A stretch of DNA of 64,000 nucleotides from Facklamia sp. 7083-14-GEN3. GTDB taxonomy: Bacteria; Bacillota; Bacilli; Lactobacillales; Aerococcaceae. The notes below the pieces were generated by a model that worked only from the letters and a program-made list of their open reading frames with translations, was not told where the DNA came from and searched no databases. Location of the stretch: NCBI RefSeq assembly GCF_024742075.1, contig NZ_JANSGD010000002.1, forward strand, positions 124,001 to 188,000, written 5' to 3'. This document shows, in pieces, positions 25,978-38,209 of this stretch. A program made the position numbers and the translations under genes. Positions within the stretch are counted from its first letter, which is position 1. Every line of letters begins with the position of its first letter.

Positions 25978-27879
25978 TTAATATTTCTTTTTGAATGAGA
26001 AGATAGTTGTAAAAACTCCCATTATACCTGTTAATACTGCAAGTATTGGTAGATTAGATTTTTCTTCTCCCGTTTTTGGTAGCATCGCTGTACTTGCCTT
26101 ATCCACTTCAACCTCTGGAGTTTCAGATTCCACTGGTGGTTCTGCCATTTCTGGTGTCTCTGGTGTCTCCGGTGTCTCTGGCTGTTCGGGTATTAAAGGA
26201 AGTTGAGGATTGGCAGGTATAACTATCTCAGGCGTTTCTGAAACATCGGGATTTCCAGGAGTTTCAGGCTTTGGATCAACTGGAGTTTCTGGTGGTTCTA
26301 CTTTTGAGTAGATATGAAGATTATCACCATTTTCTTGTCTGATTGTTTTTTCAAATTTATACCCTGCTATCTCTACTTCGGGATTCAAACCAAATTCAGT
26401 GTCTATTATTTCTTCGCCATCTTCATCTACAAAATGAGTATAATCAATACCTACTTTTAAAATCCTTGTAAGAGGATTAGTAATCTTTAAGTCAGATTTA
26501 CTATTCAACTTCCAATATTTATTATTTAATAAAGGATTATTATCAGAACTTATTAAGCTTCCATCTTTAAAATATGCATTGCGAACGACATCAAAATGCT
26601 TATGTAATTGGCTAATTACAAAATCAGCATGATTTTGTCGATATTCCTCAACATTCATTTCATCAAACTTCGCTCCTAAGTTATGATAGGGCTTTTTATT
26701 ACTAACATTATAATGTATCCTATCTTCAAGATATGGGTTTTTATAAAAGGCAAGGTCATAATCTACAGCAATATTTCCATAGCCTCCTTTTTGAACTACT
26801 ATTTTGTCCTCTTGCTTTAAATTTTCATCAATTTCAAGTATAGTCTCATACTCGATATCTTCAGAAATCGTCGCGATTAGTCCGAAGTATGTTCCAGCAA
26901 GTTCATATCTATCCATATCATATAAAGGTTGGTTAATATCTTTAATTTTAAAACGAGGATCTGCAGCTTCAACAGGAACATCAGCAAATATAGCGGCACT
27001 ATGGACAAAATATTCATTCTCAAATTCTCCCTGATTATTAAACATAGGTCGAATTTTAACTAATGGAACTTTTATCTCTTTTTCTCCTAATAAAAATGTA
27101 ACATTTTTAGCATACATAAAATTCTGATACTGTAATTTCAAACGATAGAAATCAACTGAATTAATATCTTTTATTCTCACTTCTCCTAGAGAACTATCAG
27201 ATGGTAATGGGGCAATGAACTTAAAATCTTCAGATAATTTAATCTTCTCAGCATATTTTGTGAAGAAAATCGATTCATACTCATCAATGCCTGGAAACTC
27301 ATAAGTTTCTTCAAGTACCGGAATAGTTGCGACTTTTTTATCGCCATCGACTGGTTTTTTTTCTAAAAAGTCTTCAATCAGCCTTTTATCCTCGTCGGTC
27401 AAAGTTCCTGTTGAATCTTTAGCATTCATTGATAATGATGATGGCGTGGCTTGAACTAATGATAAAGCCGTTTCCTTATTATTTTCATCGACGTCATCAG
27501 AAGTTTCTTTAACAACTTCATTGAAATCTTCTCCATTTGCTTCGGAAGATTTTATATTTAATTCATTAGAATTTAGGTTTTCTGCGACTTTGTCAACGGA
27601 CTTTACTTCAGATAATTCTGTTTCACTGGAACTATCTTCGACTACTGTATTTTCTGTAACAGTTTCATCAACTGCATTTGTCTCTAAAATAGAATCCTCT
27701 TCTATAGCTGTTTCTTCATTAAGAAGGTTAGGAATTTTATTTTCGTCTATACTTTCTGCGTATACATTTTCTGCCCCAATACTCATAGGCATTACTGATG
27801 CACACATTAAACTTGCCCCGATACAAATCGACCCGACACCTAATTTTGTTTTTCTGATACTAAATTTTACTTTTTTCAT
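25978..27879 (-). CDS. YSIRK/LPXTG surface protein, paralog 1
   Basis: A 633-aa wall-anchored protein. The signal peptide carries FSIRKTKLGVGSICIGASL. An acidic, Ser/Glu-rich spacer covers residues 40-150. A folded region follows at about 160-540, starting EDKRLIEDFLEKKPVDGDKK and containing YEFPGIDEYESIFFTKY and YRQNHADFVISQLHKHFDV; I do not recognise this domain. A Pro-rich linker (PETPETPE) leads to LPKTG and a membrane helix ending FKKKY. It shares this plan and much sequence with the two genes at 28035 and 30115. AAGGAGCATT precedes the ATG. Role is probably adhesion or host-factor binding; that is inference. Confidence 0.88.
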   Translation of the reverse strand: MKKVKFSIRKTKLGVGSICIGASLMCASVMPMSIGAENVYAESIDENKIPNLLNEETAIEEDSILETNAVDETVTENTVVEDSSSETELSEVKSVDKVAENLNSNELNIKSSEANGEDFNEVVKETSDDVDENNKETALSLVQATPSSLSMNAKDSTGTLTDEDKRLIEDFLEKKPVDGDKKVATIPVLEETYEFPGIDEYESIFFTKYAEKIKLSEDFKFIAPLPSDSSLGEVRIKDINSVDFYRLKLQYQNFMYAKNVTFLLGEKEIKVPLVKIRPMFNNQGEFENEYFVHSAAIFADVPVEAADPRFKIKDINQPLYDMDRYELAGTYFGLIATISEDIEYETILEIDENLKQEDKIVVQKGGYGNIAVDYDLAFYKNPYLEDRIHYNVSNKKPYHNLGAKFDEMNVEEYRQNHADFVISQLHKHFDVVRNAYFKDGSLISSDNNPLLNNKYWKLNSKSDLKITNPLTRILKVGIDYTHFVDEDGEEIIDTEFGLNPEVEIAGYKFEKTIRQENGDNLHIYSKVEPPETPVDPKPETPGNPDVSETPEIVIPANPQLPLIPEQPETPETPETPEMAEPPVESETPEVEVDKASTAMLPKTGEEKSNLPILAVLTGIMGVFTTIFSFKKKY

Positions 27880-27986
27880 AATGCTCCTTATTGTTGATAA
27901 TTGTAATATAATTTTATTATAAAACTACATTACCATTTGCAGTTCCCAGAAGCAATAAAAACATCTCCAATTCGAAATGAATTTAA

Positions 27987-28015
27987 AAAGCTTTCCGTTA
28001 TAAACGAAAAGCTTT
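27987..28015 (-). terminator. Terminator of surface protein gene 2
   Basis: A 13-bp stem with one mismatch (AAAGCTTTCCGTT 27987-27999 with 28003-28015) and 3-nt loop, just past the LPXTG stop codon. Confidence 0.7.
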
Positions 28016-28034
28016 CATAGTCAAAAATCTTTTA

Positions 28035-29957
28035 TTAATTCTTTTTTAATGAAAAAATTGTAGTGAAAATTCCTATTATACCAGTCAATATAGCAAGAAT
28101 TGGCAAGTTGAAAGTTTTTTCTCCCGTGTTTGGTAGCATCGCTACGGTTGCCTTATCCACTTCTTGCTCTGATGCTTGGGGCACTTCTGATGTTTCAGGT
28201 ACTTCTGGTGTTTCGGGTACTTCTGGTGTTTCTGGAACTTCAGGTCTCTCTGGAACTTCAGGTGTTTCTGGAACTTCAGGTGTCTCTGGAACTTCAGGTG
28301 TCTCTGGAACTTCAGGTGTCTCTGGAACTTCAGGCTCTGGAATTTCTTCATACACATAAATTATATCGCCGAATTCTCCATCTTTTGTTTCTTTCAGTCT
28401 GTAACCTTCAAAATCCTTAGCAGAATTTAAACCAAACTCTTTGTCTGAGAGAACTTCACCGTCAATGTCAACATAGTGTGTATAATCAATACCGACTCTT
28501 ATAATTCTTGTAAGAGGATCTGTAGTTTCAGTGTCAGCAATTTTTTTTAATAACCAATATTTATTATTTGATAGAGGATCAATATCGTATTTTATTAAGC
28601 TTCCGTCTTCAAAATATGCTTTACGAATAACATCAAAATGCTCATGTAATTTGTTTATTATCAAGTCAGCATGATTTTGACGATATTCCTCAACATTCAT
28701 TTGATCAAATTTTTTCCCAAAATAATAATCGCTGTAATCATTTAGATTCATGTGAAAACCTAATTTATAGTCTACACTAATTTTTCCGTAATTCCCATTT
28801 TGTTCTACAATTTTATCCTCTTGCTTCAGCTTTTCATCAATCTTAAGTATTGTTTTATACTCAATATCTTCTGAAATTGTAGCAATTAAGCCGAAATAGC
28901 TCGCAAGTTTATCTTCGGTAGTGCCAAGCTCATAACGAAGTGCAGTATCTATTCCCTCGAAACTTTCTTCATCTATCTTAAAGCGAGGGTCATCAGCCTC
29001 AACAGGAATATCAAGAAGTATAGGCTCACTGAAAAGAAAATACTCATTTTCAGCAATTTCCCCATATTCATTGAAATTAGGTCCGATTTCAACTAAAGGA
29101 ACCTTCATCTCACTAGAATCTTTTAAAATCAAAGTTACATTTCTTGCGAACATTTTAGTTCCATACTGTAAATCTATAAAGTAAAAATCAGTTGAATTAA
29201 TATCTTTTATTTTTACTTCCCAATCATATGTAGAAGGGAGTTCAGCAAAAAATCTAGCATCTTCAGACAGTTTTGTTTTTTTAAAATATTTTGTGAAGAA
29301 AATAGATTCATAGTCATCAGTACCTGGAAACTCATAAGTTTCTTCAGGAACCGGAATGGTTACAATTTTTTTATCGCCATCGACTGGTTTTTCAGCTAAA
29401 AAGTCTTCAATCAACTTTTTATCCGCTTCTGTCACAGTTTCCGTTGAAGCAGTGGCATTCATTGTTACTGCTGACGGGGTGGTTTGCGTTGATGCTAAAT
29501 TCGCTTCTTCAACATTATTTTCTCTATCCTTTTCGTCAATGCCATTTGGATTATCTGATACATCCTCATTCAGACCTTCCTCAATTATTTCAGACACTTT
29601 TAAGCTTGATTCATTAGAATCTACATTTTCTGTGTTTTCGTTAACGGTATTGACTTCAGCTATTTCTATTTCTTTTGAACCCTCTTCGACAATTGCATTT
29701 TCTTCAACCATTTCATCTTCTGCATTTGTTTCTAAAACAGAATTTTCTTGCTTTTCAATTTCATCAACTGAAGCTTCATCTATAGCTACTTCTTCACTGA
29801 GAGACTCAGCAATGTTATTTTCGTCTATGCTTTCTGCGTGTATATTTTCAGCCATAATACTCATAGGTATTACTGATGCACACATTAAACTTGCCCCGAT
29901 ACAAATCGATCCGACACCTAATTTTGTTTTTCTGATACTAAATGTTTCTTTTTTCAT
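28035..29957 (-). CDS. YSIRK/LPXTG surface protein, paralog 2
   Basis: A 640-aa paralog of the neighbouring genes. It has the same signal peptide FSIRKTKLGVGSICIGASL and an acidic spacer rich in E, N and S to about residue 165. The same unrecognised domain follows, from ADKKLIEDFLAEKPVDGDKK to YRLKETKDGEFGDIIYVYEE. A PEVPET hexapeptide repeat stalk precedes sorting signal LPNTG and a membrane helix ending SLKKN. AGGGAG precedes the ATG. It has its own terminator and an upstream gap of 157 bp that should contain its promoter. Confidence 0.88.
   Translation of the reverse strand: MKKETFSIRKTKLGVGSICIGASLMCASVIPMSIMAENIHAESIDENNIAESLSEEVAIDEASVDEIEKQENSVLETNAEDEMVEENAIVEEGSKEIEIAEVNTVNENTENVDSNESSLKVSEIIEEGLNEDVSDNPNGIDEKDRENNVEEANLASTQTTPSAVTMNATASTETVTEADKKLIEDFLAEKPVDGDKKIVTIPVPEETYEFPGTDDYESIFFTKYFKKTKLSEDARFFAELPSTYDWEVKIKDINSTDFYFIDLQYGTKMFARNVTLILKDSSEMKVPLVEIGPNFNEYGEIAENEYFLFSEPILLDIPVEADDPRFKIDEESFEGIDTALRYELGTTEDKLASYFGLIATISEDIEYKTILKIDEKLKQEDKIVEQNGNYGKISVDYKLGFHMNLNDYSDYYFGKKFDQMNVEEYRQNHADLIINKLHEHFDVIRKAYFEDGSLIKYDIDPLSNNKYWLLKKIADTETTDPLTRIIRVGIDYTHYVDIDGEVLSDKEFGLNSAKDFEGYRLKETKDGEFGDIIYVYEEIPEPEVPETPEVPETPEVPETPEVPETPEVPERPEVPETPEVPETPEVPETSEVPQASEQEVDKATVAMLPNTGEKTFNLPILAILTGIIGIFTTIFSLKKN
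28183..28340 (-). repeat. 18-bp tandem repeat coding PEVPET
   Basis: About eight imperfect copies of an 18-bp unit (GGAACTTCAGGTGTTTCT and variants in plus orientation) coding for the Pro-rich wall-spanning stalk. The unit is shared with the repeat near 30262. Confidence 0.85.
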
Positions 29958-30066
29958 AAATTCTCCCTAATATTAATGATCACAATAATTTTTTATTATA
30001 AATATACGATAGCACTTATGGTGCTCAGTCACAAGATAAATAGTTTCAATTTGAAATAAAATAAAA

Positions 30067-30096
30067 AAAGTCTTTCGTTGTAGCACGAAAGACTTT
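30067..30096 (-). terminator. Terminator of surface protein gene 3
   Basis: A perfect 12-bp stem (AAAGTCTTTCGT 30067-30078 with 30085-30096) and 6-nt loop. The preceding A-run gives a U-tract on the minus strand. Confidence 0.85.
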
Positions 30097-30114
30097 CTAA
30101 ATTGACTAGAAATT

Positions 30115-31995
30115 TTAATGGTTTTTCTTGAATGAGAAGATTGTTGTAAAAACTCCCATTATACCTGTTAATAGTGCAAGTATTGGTAAGTTAGATGTTT
30201 CTTCTCCTGTTTTTGGTAACATCGCTACGGTTGCCGTGTCCACTTCAATCTCTGGGGTTTCAGATACCTCTGGTGTTTCTGGAACTTCTGGTGTTTCTGG
30301 AACTTCTGGTGTTTCTGGAACTTCAGGTGTTTCTGGAACTTCAGGTGTCTCTGGAACTTCAGAATCTGGAACTTCAAGCTCTGGAATTTCTTCATACACA
30401 TAAATTATATCGCCGAATTCTCCATCTTTTGTTTCTTTCAGTCTGTAACCTTCAAATTGCTTAGCAGAGTTTAGACCAAACTCTTTATCTAAAAGAATTT
30501 TACCGTCAGCGTCAACATAGTGTGTGTAATCTATACCAACTTTAAGAATTCTTGGAGAAGAAAGTTCTGTTAGAAGTAATTTAAAATAAGTTACAGTCCA
30601 GTATTTATTATCAACTAATGGATACGGGTCATCATAAGCTAGACTTCCTGTTTTTTTAAGTTCTTCGATTTGTGATTTAAGGTGTTTTTCTAGCTCTCCA
30701 TATATATAATCCGCATTATACTTTCGATAGTTTTTCAAATTAAGATCTTTTTCTTTTGTTATTAATGGAAGGTAATCGTTTTTTGTGGTAGTCAGCGTCT
30801 CTTCGTTTTGTTTTGTATGTAAAAAATATTCAATTGAATATTTTCCATATTTCCCTTCTTGAATTAAAACCCTTTCTCCAGTTTTTAACTTCTCATCAAT
30901 TTCTAAAATTGTCTCATATTCAACGTTTTCCGAAACCGTCGATACTAATCCAAAGTATGGGCCAAGATCATGTTCATCCATATGTTCTAAAATCCAATTA
31001 AAATTACCATCTTTATCTTTCCAACGAGAATCAATTTCAAATCTAGGATCAGAATCTTCTATAGGCATATCAACATAAAATCTTGTATTGTCGACGTAAT
31101 AAGTATTATCCGTTTCATTATAATAAAATGTAGCTAATGGAAGATTTAATTTCTCAGTATTTCCTATAACAATAGTAACATTTCGAGCAAATTTTAAATC
31201 TAAAGTTCCGTATCCAGGATCATAAGCTTCGATCATTTCAATATTTTCTACTTTGATTTCTTGGTATCCATTATTATCAATATTCGCCTTGAAACCAGCT
31301 TGAGTGTCAAGCTTGACTTTTTCACCAAGTGTCGTAAAGTAGATAGATTCGTAATTTTCTTCACCAGGAAACTCATATGCATCCTCTTTTGGTTTAACAG
31401 GAATTTTTACAACTTCTTTTTCTCCATCACTTGGTTCTTTTGCTAAAAAGTCTTCAATTAATTTTTCGTCTTCTGCAGTCACGGTGCTCGTTGAGGCAGT
31501 AACATTTATCGATAAAGATGATGGAGTGGATTCAACTGATAATAAATCAGATTCTTCCACATCTATTTTTTTATTATTTTCGTCAACGTTATTAGAATTT
31601 TCTAAAACAACTTCAGCCAACTCTTCTTCAGAAGCTTCTGACGTTTTTAAATTTAACTCGTTAGAATCTAAATTTTCTGTGTCTAAGTCCACAGAATCAT
31701 CTTCAGATAACTCTATTTCATTCGAACTATCTTCGACTACTGCATTTTCTTCAGTCACTTCATCTAAAGTAAGTGTTTCTGAGTCAGAATCTTCGGCTAT
31801 TTTAACTGAGTCTTCATCTAGGGCTGTTTCTTCATTAAGAGGATTGGTAATTTTGTTTTCATTTATATTTTCTGCGTATACACTTTCAACCCCAATATTC
31901 ATAGGTATTACTGATGCACACATTAAACTTGCCCCGATACAAATCGACCCGACACCTAATTTTGTTTTTCTAATACTAAATTTTTCTTTTTTCAT
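30115..31995 (-). CDS. YSIRK/LPXTG surface protein, paralog 3
   Basis: A 626-aa paralog. The start is placed at MKKEKFSIRK (31995) because AAAAGGAGCATT lies directly upstream; a longer frame to 32055 adds 20 residues that are not signal-like. It has YSIRK signal FSIRKTKLGVGSICIGASL, an acidic spacer, then EDEKLIEDFLAKEPSDGEKE and YEFPGEENYESIYFTTLG. The middle is more diverged than in paralogs 1 and 2. The C-terminal YRLKETKDGEFGDIIYVYEE stretch is the same as in paralog 2. A PEVPET stalk, LPKTG and a helix ending FKKNH close the protein. Confidence 0.88.
   Translation of the reverse strand: MKKEKFSIRKTKLGVGSICIGASLMCASVIPMNIGVESVYAENINENKITNPLNEETALDEDSVKIAEDSDSETLTLDEVTEENAVVEDSSNEIELSEDDSVDLDTENLDSNELNLKTSEASEEELAEVVLENSNNVDENNKKIDVEESDLLSVESTPSSLSINVTASTSTVTAEDEKLIEDFLAKEPSDGEKEVVKIPVKPKEDAYEFPGEENYESIYFTTLGEKVKLDTQAGFKANIDNNGYQEIKVENIEMIEAYDPGYGTLDLKFARNVTIVIGNTEKLNLPLATFYYNETDNTYYVDNTRFYVDMPIEDSDPRFEIDSRWKDKDGNFNWILEHMDEHDLGPYFGLVSTVSENVEYETILEIDEKLKTGERVLIQEGKYGKYSIEYFLHTKQNEETLTTTKNDYLPLITKEKDLNLKNYRKYNADYIYGELEKHLKSQIEELKKTGSLAYDDPYPLVDNKYWTVTYFKLLLTELSSPRILKVGIDYTHYVDADGKILLDKEFGLNSAKQFEGYRLKETKDGEFGDIIYVYEEIPELEVPDSEVPETPEVPETPEVPETPEVPETPEVPETPEVSETPEIEVDTATVAMLPKTGEETSNLPILALLTGIMGVFTTIFSFKKNH
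30262..30366 (-). repeat. 18-bp tandem repeat coding PEVPET
   Basis: About six copies of the same 18-bp unit as at 28183-28340, in the stalk of paralog 3. The exact sharing between genes makes this a likely site for recombination between the paralogs. Confidence 0.8.
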
Positions 31996-32206
31996 AATGC
32001 TCCTTTTAATTACTATAGAAACGATGTTATAGCAAATACGTTTGTATATACTCAATTATATAATAACATTACGAATTTAATAAAGCAATTCCTATAGTTA
32101 ATACTACGCTCTATGAATTTTGAAAAATCAATAGATCTATTCTCAATTGATTTAATTTATAAAATTAATTATACTTTGATATATAAAATATTTAGGGTGT
32201 GAAATT

Positions 32207-33130
32207 ATGAGAGTCGAAACAGAAATGAATCCTCTTGTATCAATAATCGTTCCTATTTATAATGGGGAATCATTTATTCCTAGGAGTTTAGAGTCTATAA
32301 TAAATCAATCATACCAAAACATAGAAATTATATGTATTGTGAATGGTTCTACAGACGCTTCAAGTGAAATTATTAAAGAGTATCAAAAGAAAGATCCACG
32401 CATTCATTTAGTTGAATCTGAAATAGGTGACCTTGGAAGGGCATGTAATATTGGACTTGATTTAGCAAAAGGGAAATATATTAGTTTCGTAGATATTGAT
32501 GATTGGGTGACTGAAGATTACATCGATATATTATTAAGCGGAATGAACAAGGGTTATAAATTATGCAAATCAAACTTACGCTATTTTGATAACAAAGAAA
32601 ATCCATTAGTATATAATAATAAAGAAACGGGTTTTGTTTCTATTCGATCAGCGACATGGATGTTACCGGTTAGAACATGTGCAATGTATGATAAATCTTT
32701 ATTTCAAAATTTTAGGTATATCGAATTTACTTATTATGAAGATTTAGCCGCTTGGCCAATACTTGTTGGCCTAGCGGGAGGAGTATATTTTATTAATGAA
32801 CCGTTATATTATTACAATACTACGAATGAAACTTCCATCATGAGCCAAAAAAATTCTAAGCATCTTGTCATGGATAAAGTATTTGAATTTATTTTTAATA
32901 ATATGACCCCAGATATAGATAGAGAGACAAATCTTTTAATTACGGCTCTATTTTTACAATCTTTTTGGACTTCTAATATTAAATATATTAATAATGATAA
33001 AGAAGGAAGAGCATATCTTAATAGAATTTATTCAGTAATTAAAGATCGGTTAATTGGTTACCATTATTTAGTTAATGAAATGCCAGTTTCTGAGCAGACC
33101 AAGCAAAAAATGATTCAATTTTACCAATAA
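32207..33130 (+). CDS. Family 2 glycosyltransferase
   Basis: A 307-aa GT-A glycosyltransferase. It has the nucleotide-sugar motif VSIIVPIYNGESFIPRSLES at about 11-30, then NGSTDASSEI, and FVDIDDWVTEDY as the DXD-like metal site at about 98-109. Acceptor and sugar are unknown; candidates are wall teichoic acid, capsule or the neighbouring surface proteins. It is a lone plus-strand gene next to the LPXTG array, without other polysaccharide genes. TTAGGGTG precedes the ATG. Confidence 0.88.
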   Translation: MRVETEMNPLVSIIVPIYNGESFIPRSLESIINQSYQNIEIICIVNGSTDASSEIIKEYQKKDPRIHLVESEIGDLGRACNIGLDLAKGKYISFVDIDDWVTEDYIDILLSGMNKGYKLCKSNLRYFDNKENPLVYNNKETGFVSIRSATWMLPVRTCAMYDKSLFQNFRYIEFTYYEDLAAWPILVGLAGGVYFINEPLYYYNTTNETSIMSQKNSKHLVMDKVFEFIFNNMTPDIDRETNLLITALFLQSFWTSNIKYINNDKEGRAYLNRIYSVIKDRLIGYHYLVNEMPVSEQTKQKMIQFYQ

Positions 33131-33146
33131 TTTAAGAATATAAATC

Positions 33147-33202
33147 AAAACCTACGAACATCTTGCTATAATTATGCAAGATATTCGCAGGGTTTTTTTA
33201 AT
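33147..33202. terminator. Terminator between convergent glycosyltransferase and eno genes
   Basis: A long imperfect hairpin with arms AAAACCT...ATCTTGC and GCAAGAT...AGGGTTTT, a 9-nt loop and seven T on the plus strand. It could serve both genes. Confidence 0.75.
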
Positions 33203-33262
33203 TTTATCATATAGAATTAGATTTTAAAGCTAAAGATGAGTTACAATACATTTTAAATAAAA

Positions 33263-34624
<1,362 letters not shown>

Positions 34625-34652
34625 TTAATTCTTTAATTTCAATCAATTGTAA

Positions 34653-36169
34653 TTAATGTTCTATCAAACTTTGACTTGTCATCTCACTTGGCTGTTCAAT
34701 TTCTAAAAGATCCAACATGGTTGGTGCCAAATCAGATAAGATGCCACCTTCTCTTAAAGTAAGACCTTCTTTAGTAACTATTACAGGCACTGGATTGGTT
34801 GTATGGGCAGTCATCGGCTTGCCATCCATGGTAATAACTTCATCTGAGTTCCCATGATCGGCTGTAATGATTGCCACTCCATTTTTGGCTAGAATCAAGT
34901 CAACTATTTCTCCTAAACATTCATCCACTGCTTCAATGGCTTTGACTGTAGGTTCCATCATACCTGAATGACCGACCATATCTGGATTAGCAAAATTAAG
35001 TATAATCGCATCAATGGTGTCTTCATTAATTTTGTCAATTAAAGCGTCTTTCACTTCATAAGCAGACATTTCAGGTTTCAAATCATAAGTAGCAACCTTA
35101 GGAGAAGGAATTAAAATTCGCTCTTCTCCAGGGAAAGTCTCGTGTCGTCCTCCGGACATAAAGAAGGTAACATGAGGAAATTTCTCTGTTTCAGCAATTC
35201 TTAACTGCGTCTTACCTGCCTTAGAAATTACTTCACCAATAGTATTAACTAGATTAACTTTTTTGAAGGCTACTTCTGCTAGGACATCTTCAGAATACAA
35301 GGTGAAGGTTACAAAAGAAAGATTCTTAGGTCGATTGGCTGTATCAAATTCAGCAAATTGTGGATTACTTAAAGCGGTCGAAAGTTGAATAGCGCGATCT
35401 GGACGGAAGTTATAGTAGATAACACTATCCCCTTCTTTAATGTGCCCTTCAGGATCGACTACAAATGGACGAACAAACTCATCATAAACTTCTTGATCGT
35501 ATGAAGCTTGGACGCCTTCTTCAGCACTAGCAAATTGTGGACCTTCACCAGCTACCAATGCATCGTAAGCCAATTTTACCCGATCCCACCGCTTATCACG
35601 ATCCATGGCATAGTAACGACCAGAAACGGTTGCTATCTTGCCTAATCCTTTGTCTTTAATAAAATTTTCAGTCTCTTTGATAAAGCTTAACCCTGTTTGA
35701 GGACCGACATCACGGCCATCTAGAAAAGCATGTATGTACACTTTATCAAGTCCCATTTCTTGAGCTAATTCAATCATTCCAAATAGATGTCCAATATGCG
35801 AGTGAACGCCTCCATTAGAAAGTAAACCCATCAGATGCAAGGCACCATCGTTTTCTTTGGCATGTTTAATGGCTTTAGTAAGCTCCGGTATCTGCTTAAT
35901 GCTACCATCTTTAATTGCTTTGTTAATACGCGTGAGTGATTGGTAAACAATTCTACCCGCACCAATATTCATATGCCCTACTTCTGAATTACCCATTTGT
36001 CCTTCGGGTAATCCAACGTTCTCGCCTTCGGCTCGCAACTGTTGATGAGGAAACTGTTTCCAATAACGATCAAAGTTCGGCTTATGCGCCGCTTTGACTG
36101 CATTACCATAGCTTTCTTCACGAATACCAAATCCATCTAAAATAATTAAAGCAACCGGTGCTTTTGTCA

Positions 36170-36170
<1 letters not shown>
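34653..36170 (-). CDS. gpmI: 2,3-bisphosphoglycerate-independent phosphoglycerate mutase
   Basis: A 505-aa, manganese-dependent mutase interconverting 3- and 2-phosphoglycerate. The N-terminal LIILDGFG metal motif and [17 protein letters not shown], with nucleophile S62, are present. [11 protein letters not shown] and TADHGNSDE supply further metal ligands. The start codon overlaps the tpiA stop codon by one base (TAATG), implying translational coupling. Confidence 0.97.
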
Positions 36171-36946
<776 letters not shown>

Positions 36947-38143
36947 TTACTTATCATTGATTGAGTCCACTCCTGGTAGTACTGCTCCCTCAAGGTAAGT
37001 TAAGGATGCACCTCCACCTGTTGAAATATGAGTGAATTTGTCTTCGTAGCCTAATTGACTAACAGCCGCTGCCGAGTCTCCGCCACCTACGATTGTCGTG
37101 GCACCTTCTAGATGAGCGATTGCCTCACATACTCCAATCGTTCCTTTTGCAAAATTTTCCATTTCAAAAACACCCATCGGACCATTCCAAACTACTGTTT
37201 TAGCATCGGATAAGGTTTCAGTAAACAGCTTAACTGTATCAGGACCGATATCCATCCCCATATAATCTGCAGGAATTTTATCAGAAGCAACTACTTGAGT
37301 ATCGGCATCGTTGGCAAATTCTTTAGCCACTACATTATCAATTGGTAATACTAACTTGTCACCAGCTTTATCCATAATTTCTTTAGCCAGTTCCACACGG
37401 TCGGGTTCACAAATTGACTGGCCAATTTCAAAGCCTTTGGCCTTAAAGAAGGTGTAAGCCATACCGCCACCGATAATCACTTTATCGGCTCGATCCAATA
37501 AGTTTTCAATAACTTTAATTTTATCAGACACTTTAGCTCCACCAAGAATTGCAACAAAAGGTCTTTCAGGCTGGTCTACAGCTTCTCCTAGGAACTTCAC
37601 TTCTTTTTCCATTAAGAAACCAACTGCTGATTCTAAGTGAGCAGCAATTCCCACATTGGATGCATGCGCACGGTGAGCGGTCCCAAAAGCATCATTCACA
37701 AATAAATCTCCTAAGCTAGCCCAGTATTTACCAAGTTCAGGATCATTGCCTGATTCTTTTTTACCATCCACATCTTCAAAACGAGTATTTTGAACTAATA
37801 AAACATCTCCCGCTTGTAAGTCTTTAACCGCAGATTCTAATTTAGCGCCACGTGTTTCCTCAACGAAAACAACCTCTTTTTCCAGTAGTTCTGATAAGCG
37901 CTTAGCTACAGCTTGTAGATTACGATCTGCTTTTGTAATATCCTCTTGAGACTTAATTTTACCTAAATGAGAGAACAATACAATCTTTGCTTGATGATTG
38001 ATTAAATAGTTGATTGTTTCTAAAGCCGCAACAATTCGCTTATCATCTGTGATTTTATCGCCATCCATTGGAACGTTAAAGTCAACACGGACTAAGACTG
38101 TTTTATTTTCTACCTTTAGGTCTCTAACGGTTTTTTTAACCAT
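36947..38143 (-). CDS. pgk: Phosphoglycerate kinase
   Basis: A 398-aa monomeric kinase making ATP from 1,3-bisphosphoglycerate. [13 protein letters not shown] at about 19-31 is the signature. [28 protein letters not shown] and the C-terminal GGGDSAAAV nucleotide-binding motif are all present. It is separated from gap by a hairpin at 38167-38194 that should lower read-through. Confidence 0.98.
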   Translation of the reverse strand: MVKKTVRDLKVENKTVLVRVDFNVPMDGDKITDDKRIVAALETINYLINHQAKIVLFSHLGKIKSQEDITKADRNLQAVAKRLSELLEKEVVFVEETRGAKLESAVKDLQAGDVLLVQNTRFEDVDGKKESGNDPELGKYWASLGDLFVNDAFGTAHRAHASNVGIAAHLESAVGFLMEKEVKFLGEAVDQPERPFVAILGGAKVSDKIKVIENLLDRADKVIIGGGMAYTFFKAKGFEIGQSICEPDRVELAKEIMDKAGDKLVLPIDNVVAKEFANDADTQVVASDKIPADYMGMDIGPDTVKLFTETLSDAKTVVWNGPMGVFEMENFAKGTIGVCEAIAHLEGATTIVGGGDSAAAVSQLGYEDKFTHISTGGGASLTYLEGAVLPGVDSINDK

Positions 38144-38160
38144 TCTACTTCCTCCTTTAT

Positions 38161-38194
38161 AAAAAGAGCGGAGAAGCGCGTTTGCTTCCCCGCT
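38161..38194 (-). terminator. Intercistronic terminator between gap and pgk
   Basis: An 11-bp GC-rich stem with one mismatch (38167-38177 with 38184-38194) and 6-nt loop, then CTTTTT on the minus strand. It lies within the operon, so probably attenuates pgk-tpiA-gpmI-eno relative to gap. Confidence 0.75.
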
Positions 38195-38209
38195 AGTGTG
38201 GGTTTTTTA

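Noticed and set aside
28063-28420. Plus-strand Gly/Ser/Thr-rich and Leu-rich frames opposite the PEVPET repeats
   Set aside because: They come from reading the 18-bp repeat in other frames.
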